Assembly: GCA_022750125.1 (NCBI GenBank)
Contig: JAKIWH010000003.1
Coordinates: forward strand, 5,655-41,408
Source: Thermoplasmata archaeon
Lineage (GTDB): Archaea; Thermoplasmatota; Thermoplasmata; Lutacidiplasmatales; UBA184
Reading direction: 5' to 3'
Length of the DNA stretch: 35,754 bases
Shown here one piece after another: positions 26,344-35,105 of the stretch. Position 1 is the first letter of the stretch, and every line of letters starts with the position of its first letter. The position numbers were made by a program, and so were the translations under genes. A model generated the notes under the pieces. That model did no database searches. It was not told the DNA's origin and was given only the letters and a program-made list of their open reading frames with translations.

Positions 26344-26379
26344 CTCCTCCCTTTCGCCCTACCCGAGAAAGCGTCCCCG

Positions 26380-27195
26380 CTAGAAACGGACGATGCTCCC
26401 CGTACGGAGCGCCTGGCGCTCGAACACTCCCCAGAGTCCCATGGCAAGGCCGAGCGTGATGGCGGTCGACAGGACGAGGGCGCCCCACAACGGCAGGAGC
26501 GTCATGAGGCCCGCGCCCGCGGCGGTGGCACGGATCGCCGAGATACCCCAGGTAAGGGGGAGCAGGTAGCCCAACCACACGAGCGGGAGCGGCAGGAAGC
26601 TCACCGGGAAGTTCGCACCCGAGAGGAGGAGTCCGATGAAGAGGAAGATGTTCCCAAGGATGATCGAGGTGCGCAGGAAAAGGGCGACCCCTCCGAGCAG
26701 GAGGCCGAACCCCACCATCGAGACCGAAAGCAGTCCGACCGAGATCGCGATGGGACCGGTCGACCCGGCCGCGAACGGGACGTGGAACAGGAACGCTGCG
26801 TAGAGCAAGCCCACCGCGAGCGTGGCGACCGAGGCGAGGATGGGGAGGAGTCCCCGACCGAGGTAGAGGGCGGCGCGGTTCGTCGGGGAGACGAGGAGGT
26901 GTTCCATGGTGCCTTGATGCTTCTCCGAGTCGGTCGTCTGGCAGACGCTGAAGATGCTCGAGTAGGTCACCGGGGCGATCGCGTTCCCGAGCACGACGAA
27001 AGCGACCGGCGCCGACGGGTTGCCGGCGAGCTGGGCCACCACCGCGAAGAAGAGCATCTGGGTGAACGGGACGATGAGGACGGTCCCGAGCACGTAATCG
27101 ATCCGCATGAACCCGAGCGTGGTCCGCGGAGCGAACACCGCGTTGGTCCAGAGGACGCGAAGAAGGTTCGGCGTTCTCGTGACGGGGGCGGCCAC
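26380..27195 (-). CDS. ABC-2 type transporter permease
   Basis: Real frame inside ORF 26380..28158, probable GTG start at 27195. Six hydrophobic helices, KHQGTMEHLLVSPTNRAALYLGRGL. Confidence 0.85.
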   Translation of the reverse strand: MAAPVTRTPNLLRVLWTNAVFAPRTTLGFMRIDYVLGTVLIVPFTQMLFFAVVAQLAGNPSAPVAFVVLGNAIAPVTYSSIFSVCQTTDSEKHQGTMEHLLVSPTNRAALYLGRGLLPILASVATLAVGLLYAAFLFHVPFAAGSTGPIAISVGLLSVSMVGFGLLLGGVALFLRTSIILGNIFLFIGLLLSGANFPVSFLPLPLVWLGYLLPLTWGISAIRATAAGAGLMTLLPLWGALVLSTAITLGLAMGLWGVFERQALRTGSIVRF

Positions 27196-27197
27196 GG

Positions 27198-27998
27198 TCA
27201 GTACTCCTGCAGATTGCCGACGGTGAGCACGTGCTGTTCCACGCGGTGGTAGACGGAGCCTGCGGCCGCGAGGTAGACGAGCATCGTCCCGAGGGCCCCG
27301 AGCAGGTCTACCGTGAACCCCCAGCTGAATCCAGTGTAGCCCGGGAGGGCGGCGTAGCGGAGCGCGTCGAGCGCCCAAGTGGGCGGTAGGAGCAGCGCAA
27401 TGGGGCTCGTCCAGAACGGAAGCAGGACGACCGGGAACATCGAACCCGTGATGATGTAGAACCCGAACTCCCCAAAGTTGTTGATGAACCCGGCGTAGCG
27501 GGTGTACACGTAGACCGCGGAGAGGACGAGCCCGACGCTCGCGAGGGTGACGAGGACGAAGGCGAATAGGAGCACGAACTCGAGCGGCGCTCGGAGCGGG
27601 AGCGGGTGGGGGTAGGCGAACGAGACGACCGCGAACACCACGAGGCCGCCAACGAGCCCCGTGACGGCGTTCACCACGATCCGGCCGAACACCACCCAGA
27701 GGTACGAGGTGGGGGTCGAGAGGGTCGGCTCGAGCGTGCCGAGCTCCCGGTCCTGGCCGGTCGCCCAGCCGGCACCGTAGAGCGTCTGGCCCCACATCGA
27801 CATCATCCCGGCGCCGAGGATCGCGTACAGGACGAGCGTCGCGCCCGACCCCCGATACAACTCGAAGGCGGCGAACCCAAAGATCACGGGAGCGATCGTC
27901 GCCGGGATCACCCACTGGGGGTCGGCGAGGAACAGCAGGAGAGAGAGGCGGACGGAGGCGAGGAACGCCCGCGGGCGCGACGGCTCTACCTTCCCCAT
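27198..27998 (-). CDS. ABC-2 type transporter permease
   Basis: 266 aa, GQDRELGTLEPTLSTPTSYLWVVFGRI and several TM helices; adjacent to the ATPase and a second permease. Confidence 0.85.
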   Translation of the reverse strand: MGKVEPSRPRAFLASVRLSLLLFLADPQWVIPATIAPVIFGFAAFELYRGSGATLVLYAILGAGMMSMWGQTLYGAGWATGQDRELGTLEPTLSTPTSYLWVVFGRIVVNAVTGLVGGLVVFAVVSFAYPHPLPLRAPLEFVLLFAFVLVTLASVGLVLSAVYVYTRYAGFINNFGEFGFYIITGSMFPVVLLPFWTSPIALLLPPTWALDALRYAALPGYTGFSWGFTVDLLGALGTMLVYLAAAGSVYHRVEQHVLTVGNLQEY

Positions 27999-28978
27999 CA
28001 GTTCGGTTCCTCTTCGACGAGGTCGAGGTAGATGTCCTCGAGCGCGGTGCGTCGCTCGCGCACCTCGAGTTCGGGGTGGCCCGGGAGCGCTTTCGCGACC
28101 CGGTCGAGTTCGAGCTCGGGACTCCGGACCCGGAGCGTGATGCGCAGGCGCGGGCCAAACTCCTCGGTGACGAGGCGAGAAACGCCCGGCAGCGCCTTCA
28201 CCCGGGCGAGCTCGGCGTCCTCGAACCCGTACCCGTCGATCTCGAACGTCCGGTCCCCGCCCACGAGGTGCCGGAGGCCCGCCACCGTGTCCGAGGCGAC
28301 GATCTTCCCTTTCGAGATAACAGCGATCCGCTGGCAGAGCTCCTCCGCCTCGAACATGTAGTGCGTGGTGAGGAAGATCGTCACGCCTTCGGCGAGCAAC
28401 GCGCGCACGAACTTCCGTGTTTCCCGCGCGCTCTTCGGGTCGAGCCCGATCGTCGGTTCGTCGAGGAAGAGGAGCTCCGGTTGGTGGAGCAAGCCCCGAG
28501 CGAGGTGGAGCTTCTGCTTCATCCCCCGGGAATACTCCTCGACACGTTGATCGCCGGCCGCGCCGAGCCCCACGCGCTCGAGCATGTCCGAGATCCGTCC
28601 CTCGCGCTCCCCGCGAGGGATCCCGTACAGGTCCGCAAAGTACCGGAGGTTCTCTCGACCGCTGACCCGGTAGTAGAGTCCCCGCTCCCCACCCAGAACG
28701 AGTCCGATTCGAGGCCGAAGCCGCTGCGCGTCCCGAACGACGTCGAGCCCGAGTACGCGAGCCGAGCCGGACGTGGGGATGAGCAGGGTGGAGAGGACCT
28801 TCGCGAGCGTAGTCTTACCCGCGCCGTTGGGGCCGAGCAGGCCGAACAGTTCGCCCGGAGCGATCTCGAGGTCCACACCCCGCAGAGCCTCGGTCCGAGT
28901 AACCTCGCTGAAGAGGAAGCCCTTCCGGGAAGAGTACACCCGGGTGAGCTGCCGGACGGAGATGGCGGAGTCGACCAT
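27998..28978 (-). CDS. ABC transporter ATP-binding protein (ABC-2 exporter)
   Basis: Walker A GLLGPNGAGKTTLAKVL; signature EYSRGMKQKLHLARGLLHQPELLFLDEPTIGLDP. Track ORF starts at 29008; ATG at 28978 is preferred. Confidence 0.93.
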   Translation of the reverse strand: MVDSAISVRQLTRVYSSRKGFLFSEVTRTEALRGVDLEIAPGELFGLLGPNGAGKTTLAKVLSTLLIPTSGSARVLGLDVVRDAQRLRPRIGLVLGGERGLYYRVSGRENLRYFADLYGIPRGEREGRISDMLERVGLGAAGDQRVEEYSRGMKQKLHLARGLLHQPELLFLDEPTIGLDPKSARETRKFVRALLAEGVTIFLTTHYMFEAEELCQRIAVISKGKIVASDTVAGLRHLVGGDRTFEIDGYGFEDAELARVKALPGVSRLVTEEFGPRLRITLRVRSPELELDRVAKALPGHPELEVRERRTALEDIYLDLVEEEPN

Positions 28979-29156
28979 GGGAACGAAGCTCGAGGGGGCG
29001 CCGACCATAATCCTTCGCGTGGGGAGGCACTGAAACGGTCGCGCGGGGCATCGCGTGGAGCCTCAACTGGAGGCCCCGGTCCGAACCGTCTCCGGACGAA
29101 TCCTCCGACGGAAAAACCACCTTTTCCGTCGCCCGGAACCGCGCGCGTCGGGGCAC

Positions 29157-29165
29157 CTTTATATC
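29157..29165 (+). promoter_or_regulatory. TATA box of the 2-oxoacid dehydrogenase operon
   Basis: ctttatatc about 26-30 nt upstream of in-frame GTG 29190/ATG 29199, suggesting a leaderless mRNA. Confidence 0.6.
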
Positions 29166-29189
29166 GCAACCCTCGCTCGCCCGCGCCGG

Positions 29190-30281
29190 GTGGCTTCGAT
29201 GGCGGAAGCGCGACCGGCGCCGACCGAGACGCCCACCGCTCCGACCGACGAACCGCCGCTCTCCGACGTACTTTCCGCCTACCGAATGATGGTGGTCGCG
29301 CGGGTGATGGACGAGCGGTGCCTCACCCTACAGCGTCAAGGGAGGATCGGCTTCTACGTCCCGTTGCAGGGCCAGGAGGCCGCGCAGGTGGCCTGCGGCT
29401 GGGCCTTGAACGACGAGGACTGGATCTTTCCGGCGTACCGCGAAATGGGGATTGCGCTCGCCCGCGGCATCCCGCTCGCGCTCCTCATGAACCAGTTCTT
29501 CGGGAATTCCGGAGATGAGCTCAAAGGTCGGCAGATGCCGAACCATTACGGATTCCGCCGGTTCCGGTTCGTTACCGCTTCGAGCCCGGTCGGGACACAG
29601 ATCTCGCACGCCGTGGGTGCGGCCATGGCCGCGCGGATGAGGAAGGATCCCATCGTCACGGTGAGCTTCTTCGGGGATGGAACGACGAGCTCGAACGACT
29701 TCCACGCGGGCCTCAACTTCGCTGGAGTTTTCCAAGCACCGACGATCTTCTTCTGCCAGAACAACCAGTGGGCGATCTCGCTGCCGCGGGAGAAGCAGAC
29801 CCGGAGCGCCACGCTCGCCGAGAAAGCGCTCGCGTACGGGTTCCCGGGCGTCGTGGTCGATGGGATGGACTTCCGCGCCGTGTACCGTGCCGTCGCCGAG
29901 GCGCGCGCGCGTGCCATCGCGGGAGACGGCCCTACTCTCATCGAAGCGCAAGTGTACCGCCTCGGTCCGCACTCCACCTCGGACGACCCGCGACGGTACC
30001 GATCCGATGCCGAGCTCGCGGAGTGGAAGGAGAAGGACCCCGTAGCCCGGCTGAAGCACGAGCTTCGGGCGTCGGAGGCGCTCACCGAGGAGAACGACCA
30101 GGCGATCTGGGAAGCGGCGAAGCAGGAGGTGGCCCGTGCGGTCGAGGCCGCCGAGAAGCTCCCCGCGGTCGACCCGCTCACCCTATTCGACGACGTCTAC
30201 GCGACGCGCACCCCGGCGCTCGAGCGCCAGCGCGAGGAGCTTGCCCGCGAGCTCGCCGGGGCAGCAGGAACTTCGCCGTGA
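29190..30281 (+). CDS. 2-oxoacid dehydrogenase E1 alpha subunit, copy 1 (branched-chain-like)
   Basis: RQGRIGFYVPLQGQEA...WIFPAYREMG...KGRQMPNHYG...SSPVGTQISHAVGAA...GDGTTSSNDFHAGLNFAGVFQAPTIFFCQNNQWAISLP...HSTSDDPRRYR; TPP motif GDG...NN. Confidence 0.93.
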   Translation: MASMAEARPAPTETPTAPTDEPPLSDVLSAYRMMVVARVMDERCLTLQRQGRIGFYVPLQGQEAAQVACGWALNDEDWIFPAYREMGIALARGIPLALLMNQFFGNSGDELKGRQMPNHYGFRRFRFVTASSPVGTQISHAVGAAMAARMRKDPIVTVSFFGDGTTSSNDFHAGLNFAGVFQAPTIFFCQNNQWAISLPREKQTRSATLAEKALAYGFPGVVVDGMDFRAVYRAVAEARARAIAGDGPTLIEAQVYRLGPHSTSDDPRRYRSDAELAEWKEKDPVARLKHELRASEALTEENDQAIWEAAKQEVARAVEAAEKLPAVDPLTLFDDVYATRTPALERQREELARELAGAAGTSP

Positions 30282-31255
30282 CCGAGCTCACGCTCGTCCA
30301 GGCCGTGAATCGTGGCCTCCAGCAGGCGATGCACGACGACGGCGACGTGATCCTCCTCGGCGAGGACATCGGACTCAACGGCGGCGTCTTCCGCGCTACG
30401 GACGGTCTCCAGAAGGAGTTCGGGGCCGAGCGGGTGATCGATACGCCGCTCTCGGAGACCGGCATTGTCGGCACCGCGATCGGGATGGCGCTCTACGGGC
30501 TCAAGCCCGTGCCCGAGATCCAATTCCAGGATTTCATCTACCCGGCGTTCGACCAGATCGTGAGCGAGCTTGCAAAGTTCCGGTACCGGTCGGGAGGCCA
30601 GTACCCGTGCCACGTCGTCATCCGCGCTCCGTACGGCGGGGGCGTGAAGGGAGGCCTCTACCATTCCCAGAGCGCGGAGGCGTACTTTGCCCACACCGCG
30701 GGGCTCAAGGTGGTCATCCCCTCCACCCCCGCCGATGCGAAAGGGCTCCTCCTCAGCTCTATCCACGACGAGGACCCAGTGCTCTTCTTCGAGCCAAAAC
30801 GAATCTACCGGGCGGTCTCGGGCGAGGTGCCCGAGGGGGACTACCGCGTTCCCCTGGGCGAGGCGCGGATCGCACGCGAGGGGAGCGACCTCTCGGTGTT
30901 CGCCTACGGCGCGATGGTCCATCCGGCGCTGCAGGCTGCCGAGTCGCTCGCCGAGAGCGGACCTAGCGTCGAAGTCGTCGACCTCAGGACACTGGCTCCC
31001 CTCGACGAAAAGACGGTCCTCGCCTCGGTCGAAAAGACCGGGCGGGCGGTCATCGTCCACGAAGCGCCCCGCTTCTGCGGGTACGGCGCGGAGCTCGGCT
31101 CGCTGTTCGCCGAGAAGGCGCTCTTCTCGCTCAAGGCGCCGGTCGTCCGGGTGACCGGATTCGACACGCCGTTCCCCTACGCGCTCGAGCACCTCTACCT
31201 CCCGAACGCGCCCCGGATCCTTCACGCCATCCGCGAGACGATGGCGGCGGGCTAG
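30278..31255 (+). CDS. 2-oxoacid dehydrogenase E1 beta subunit
   Basis: GTGA overlap with E1 alpha; LTLVQAVNRGLQQAMHDDGDVILLGEDIGLNGGVFRATDGLQKEFGAERVIDTPLSETGIVGTAIGMALYGLKPVPEIQFQDFIYPAFDQI. Confidence 0.95.
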   Translation: MTELTLVQAVNRGLQQAMHDDGDVILLGEDIGLNGGVFRATDGLQKEFGAERVIDTPLSETGIVGTAIGMALYGLKPVPEIQFQDFIYPAFDQIVSELAKFRYRSGGQYPCHVVIRAPYGGGVKGGLYHSQSAEAYFAHTAGLKVVIPSTPADAKGLLLSSIHDEDPVLFFEPKRIYRAVSGEVPEGDYRVPLGEARIAREGSDLSVFAYGAMVHPALQAAESLAESGPSVEVVDLRTLAPLDEKTVLASVEKTGRAVIVHEAPRFCGYGAELGSLFAEKALFSLKAPVVRVTGFDTPFPYALEHLYLPNAPRILHAIRETMAAG

Positions 31256-31263
31256 GGGTAGCT

Positions 31264-32625
31264 GTGCCGTTCGAGTTCCGGCTCCCGGATATCGGGGAAG
31301 GGGTCGCCGAAGGGGAGGTCGTGAAGTGGTTCGTCAAGGAAGGCGACACCATCGCCGAGGATGCGCCGCTCGTCTCGGTACTGACCGACAAGGCGAACGT
31401 CGAGATCCCCTCGCCCCGCGCCGGCACGATACGAACGCTCCACGCCAAGGAGGGAGAGAAAGTGAAGGTCGGCGGGCTCCTCGTAACTATCGACACGAAG
31501 GACGGAGATGCTCCCGCAGCCCAAGCACGTCCGCCCGAGGCAACGGAAGCTAGCGCTGCCCCAACCGCCTCCCCCGCTCCCACGCCGCCGGCAAGGCCGA
31601 CCGGGGGCCGGGTGCTCGCAAGCCCGCACGTTCGGAGGCTCGCCTCGGAGAAGGGGATCGATCTTGGTCAGATCACCGGAACGGGACCGCAGGGCCGCAT
31701 TACCGAAGCGGATCTTACCGCGGCCACGAAAGTGCCAGAGGCGGCCGAGGCGAGTGCACCCGCCGACGGCGCTCCGGCGGCCACCGAAGCGGACGCGGCC
31801 GGTTCGGATCCCTCGAACCCACCGCCGATCTCGACCGGCGAGGAAACCGCCGTGGCGGGCGCTCCGGCAAAGTCCCCTGCATCTACTCCCGACGCTCCGC
31901 ACGGGCGCCCACCGGACCCAGAGATCGAGCGGGTGCCCATCCGTGGACTCCGGCGGGTCATCGCGGAGCACATGACCGAGGCAACGCACCGCGCGGCCCA
32001 CTTCACCTACGTCGAGGAGGTCGACGCCACCGAGCTCGTCCGGACTCGGGATCGGATGGCGATGCACCTCGAGGAGAAGGGCGTGAAACTCTCGTACCTT
32101 CCTCTCATCCTGAAGGCGATCGTGGCCGGGCTCCGCGAGCACCCCCGGATGAACGCGACGATGGACGACGAGGCGAACGAGCTCCTCGTCCATCACCGGT
32201 TCAACATGGGGATCGCGACCGCCACCCCCGACGGACTCCTCGTCCCGGTGGTGCGCGACGTCGACCGGAAGAGCGTTGCCGAGCTCGCCCGCGAGATCCA
32301 GCAGCTCTCCGAGCGCGCCCGCGCCGGGAAGCTCGCCCGCGCCGAGCTCACGGGAAGCAGCTTCACGATCACGAGCTTGGGCGCGCTGGGCGGCGTCCTC
32401 GCCACCCCCATCCTCAACTATCCGGAGGTAGCGATCCTGGGGGTCCACCGGATCGTCCGTCGCCCGATCTACCGCGAGGACGGCACGCTCGCTCCCGCGC
32501 ACCTGATGAACCTCTCCGTCTCCCTCGACCACCGGGTGCTCGACGGGATCGAGGGCGCACAGTTCCTCGCCGTCGTGAAACGCCACCTCGAGGACCCGCA
32601 CCTCCTGTTCGCGTACCTGGTATGA
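31264..32625 (+). CDS. Dihydrolipoamide acyltransferase (E2)
   Basis: Lipoyl domain TDKANVEIPSP, Pro/Ala linkers, E3-binding domain ASPHVRRLASEKGIDLGQITGTGPQGRITEADL, catalytic DHRVLDGIEGAQFL. Confidence 0.95.
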   Translation: MPFEFRLPDIGEGVAEGEVVKWFVKEGDTIAEDAPLVSVLTDKANVEIPSPRAGTIRTLHAKEGEKVKVGGLLVTIDTKDGDAPAAQARPPEATEASAAPTASPAPTPPARPTGGRVLASPHVRRLASEKGIDLGQITGTGPQGRITEADLTAATKVPEAAEASAPADGAPAATEADAAGSDPSNPPPISTGEETAVAGAPAKSPASTPDAPHGRPPDPEIERVPIRGLRRVIAEHMTEATHRAAHFTYVEEVDATELVRTRDRMAMHLEEKGVKLSYLPLILKAIVAGLREHPRMNATMDDEANELLVHHRFNMGIATATPDGLLVPVVRDVDRKSVAELAREIQQLSERARAGKLARAELTGSSFTITSLGALGGVLATPILNYPEVAILGVHRIVRRPIYREDGTLAPAHLMNLSVSLDHRVLDGIEGAQFLAVVKRHLEDPHLLFAYLV

Positions 32626-33677
32626 CCGCCGAACCGGTCGCGCTGCCCTACGACCGGCCGGCGCTCGCGCAGGCGCTGGGCGCCGACTACGAGGAACGGC
32701 TCCTCGCGGCCCATCACTGGATGACCCTCGCCCGCGAGCTCGACAGCCGGATGCTCGGCCTCCAGCGGCAGGGACGGATCGGGTTCTACGGCCCCGCGAC
32801 CGGGCAGGAGGCGGTGAGCGTCGCCGCGGGGCTCGCGAGCCGTCCCGAGGATTGGATCATCCCCGGACTGCGCGAGCAGCTCATCGCGCTCGTTCGGGGT
32901 CACTCGCTCGCCCGGTACGTGCACCACCTCTTTGCGAACGACCGCGATCCGGCCCGGGGCCGGCAGATGCCCTGCCATCCCACCGCGCGCGAGGTGAAGT
33001 ACGTCTCGATGTCGAGCGTGGTCGGGACGCAGATCACCCACGCGGTAGGGATCGCCTACGGCCTCAAGCTTCGGAAGGACACGGGGGTGGCGCTCGCCTT
33101 CTTCGGGGACGGGGCCACGAGCGCGAACGATTTCCACGCCGGCCTCAACTTCGCGGCCGTGCTCGGGCTGCCCGTGCTCTTCTGCCTCACGAACAACCAG
33201 TGGGCGATCTCGGTCCCCGTCGAGCGGCAAACGCACGTGAAGGAGCTCGCGATGAAGGGGGGCGCCTACGGCATCCCGAGCCGCCGCGTCGACGGCACCG
33301 ACTTCGTCGCCTGCTACGCAACCTTCGCGGAAGGGCTCGAGGCGGCGCGGGCGAGCCCGGGACCGCTGCTCGCGGAGTTCCTCCTCTACCGCATGACGCC
33401 GCACTCGAGCTCGGACGACCCGAGCCGCTACCAGGCTCCCGACTGGATGGCGCAGGCGCTCGCGCACGACCCCGTCCGCAGGATGGAGGAGCTGCTCACC
33501 CGACTCGGGATCCTTTCCGACGCCGCACGGACCTCGGTGCGCGAAGAGGCCGCGCGGCTCGTGAAGGAGGCCGTGAACGAGGCGGAGTCGGTGGGGACCC
33601 CCACGCCGGAATCGATGCTGACCGATGTGCTCGCGACGGCTCCGTCCCCGGTCGCGCCCCGCTCGGAGCCGGCCTAG
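32622..33677 (+). CDS. 2-oxoacid dehydrogenase E1 alpha subunit, divergent copy 2
   Basis: ATGA overlap with E2; RQGRIGFYGPATGQEAVSVAAGLASRPEDWIIPGLREQL...GDGATSANDFHAGLNFAAVLGLPVLFCLTNNQWAISVPVERQT...HSSSDDPSRYQ. Confidence 0.93.
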   Translation: MTAEPVALPYDRPALAQALGADYEERLLAAHHWMTLARELDSRMLGLQRQGRIGFYGPATGQEAVSVAAGLASRPEDWIIPGLREQLIALVRGHSLARYVHHLFANDRDPARGRQMPCHPTAREVKYVSMSSVVGTQITHAVGIAYGLKLRKDTGVALAFFGDGATSANDFHAGLNFAAVLGLPVLFCLTNNQWAISVPVERQTHVKELAMKGGAYGIPSRRVDGTDFVACYATFAEGLEAARASPGPLLAEFLLYRMTPHSSSDDPSRYQAPDWMAQALAHDPVRRMEELLTRLGILSDAARTSVREEAARLVKEAVNEAESVGTPTPESMLTDVLATAPSPVAPRSEPA

Positions 33678-33679
33678 CG

Positions 33680-35104
33680 ATGGCCGGGACGTACGCCCGC
33701 GAGACCGAGACGCTCGTGATCGGCGGCGGTCCGGGCGGCTACATGGCCGCGATCCGGCTCGGCCAGCTCGGTCGGAAGGTGCTGCTCGTCGAGCGCGCCG
33801 AGATCGGGGGCGAGTGCCTCAACCGCGGCTGCATCCCGTCCAAAGCGCTGCTTCACGCGGGAGGACTGTTCCGAAGCCTTCGCGCCGACGGCGAGTTCCT
33901 GGGCATCCGGTCGACCGGGCTCGAGTTTGACCTCGCCGCGACCCAGCGGGGCAAGAAGGCGATCGTCGAGAAGGAACGGCAGGGCGTGAAGCTGCTCCTC
34001 AAGAGCGCGGGCGCGACGGTGCTCCCCGGTGAGGCCCGGTTCACCGGACCTCGGACGGCGGAGCTCGTCGGACCGGACGGGGGCCGGGAGCGCGTGGATT
34101 TCCAGAACGCGGTGGTCGCGACCGGTGCGATTCCCATCGAGCTTCCCGGGTTCGAGGTGGACGGCGACCGGGTGATGAACGCTGCCCAGCTCCTCGACCT
34201 CGAGACGCTCCCGCACTCCCTCCTGGTGCTCGGCGGAGGCGTGAGCGGCTGCGAGTTGGGCCAATTCTACGCGGAGGTCGGTGTCGCGGTCACGATCGTG
34301 GAACTACTTCCGAACCTGCTCCCGGGTCTCGAACCGGACCTCTCGGCGGAGCTCACCCGCGCGCTTACGGCGCTCGGGGTGACGGTACGGACCGGGACTC
34401 GGGCCACCCGGCTCGAACGCGACGCGAACGGTGTCCGGCTCACCGTGGACGGAGGCGCGGGCGAAGAGACGCTCGCGGCGGACCGGCTCTTCGTGACGAT
34501 CGGCAAGCGCGCGGACACCGCGCGACTCGGCTGCGAGGAGGCCGGGCTCGAGCGCGACCCGAGAACGGGATTCCTCGCCGTGAACGACCGGCAGCAGACG
34601 AACGTGCCGCACATCTACGCCGTGGGGGACGCCTGCCGCGCGCCCATGCTCGCCCACAAGGCGTACCGTGAGGGGGTCGTGGCGGCCGAAGTGATCGCGG
34701 GCCGCCCCACCCGCTTCCAGTTCCAGACGATCCCCTCCGTCGTGTTCACGACCCCGGAGCTCGCGACCGTCGGCCTCACCCGCGCGGAAGCGGAGCGGCA
34801 GGGCCGGGCGCCGCGCGAAGTGAAGTTCCCCTACGCCGCGCTCGGCCGCGCGCACGCGGCCCACGCGACCACCGGCTGGACCAAGATCGTGGCCGAGGAA
34901 TCGACGGGCCTTCTGCTCGGCGTCCACGCCGCGGGAGAAGGAGCCGGGGAGTTCGTCACCGAGGCGGGGCTCGCCCTCGAAATGGGTGCGACCGTCCGCG
35001 ACCTAGCCGGTACCATCCATCCGCATCCGACCTTCTCCGAGAGCCTCCAGGAAGCGGCGTTCCTCTGGCTCAACGAGCCGATGCACGTCGTACGACGGAA
35101 GTAG
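33680..35104 (+). CDS. lpdA: Dihydrolipoamide dehydrogenase (E3)
   Basis: TLVIGGGPGGYMAAIRLGQLGRKVLLVERAEIGGECLNRGCIPSKALLH (FAD plus redox CX4C), SLLVLGGGVSGCELGQFYAEVG, IYAVGDACRAPMLAHKAYREG, HPHPTFSE. ATG at 33680 inside longer ORF 32852..35104. Confidence 0.96.
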   Translation: MAGTYARETETLVIGGGPGGYMAAIRLGQLGRKVLLVERAEIGGECLNRGCIPSKALLHAGGLFRSLRADGEFLGIRSTGLEFDLAATQRGKKAIVEKERQGVKLLLKSAGATVLPGEARFTGPRTAELVGPDGGRERVDFQNAVVATGAIPIELPGFEVDGDRVMNAAQLLDLETLPHSLLVLGGGVSGCELGQFYAEVGVAVTIVELLPNLLPGLEPDLSAELTRALTALGVTVRTGTRATRLERDANGVRLTVDGGAGEETLAADRLFVTIGKRADTARLGCEEAGLERDPRTGFLAVNDRQQTNVPHIYAVGDACRAPMLAHKAYREGVVAAEVIAGRPTRFQFQTIPSVVFTTPELATVGLTRAEAERQGRAPREVKFPYAALGRAHAAHATTGWTKIVAEESTGLLLGVHAAGEGAGEFVTEAGLALEMGATVRDLAGTIHPHPTFSESLQEAAFLWLNEPMHVVRRK

Positions 35105-35105
35105 C

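Noticed and set aside
28076-29518. 480-aa plus ORF
   Set aside because: Antisense of the ABC ATPase continuing off-frame into E1 alpha.
29768-30277. N-terminal extension of the E1 beta track ORF (29768..31255)
   Set aside because: Out of frame with E1 alpha and Arg-rich; true E1 beta start is GTG 30278 overlapping the E1 alpha stop.
32852-33679. N-terminal extension of the E3 track ORF (32852..35104)
   Set aside because: Off-frame reading of the second E1 alpha; the E3 FAD-binding start fits ATG 33680.
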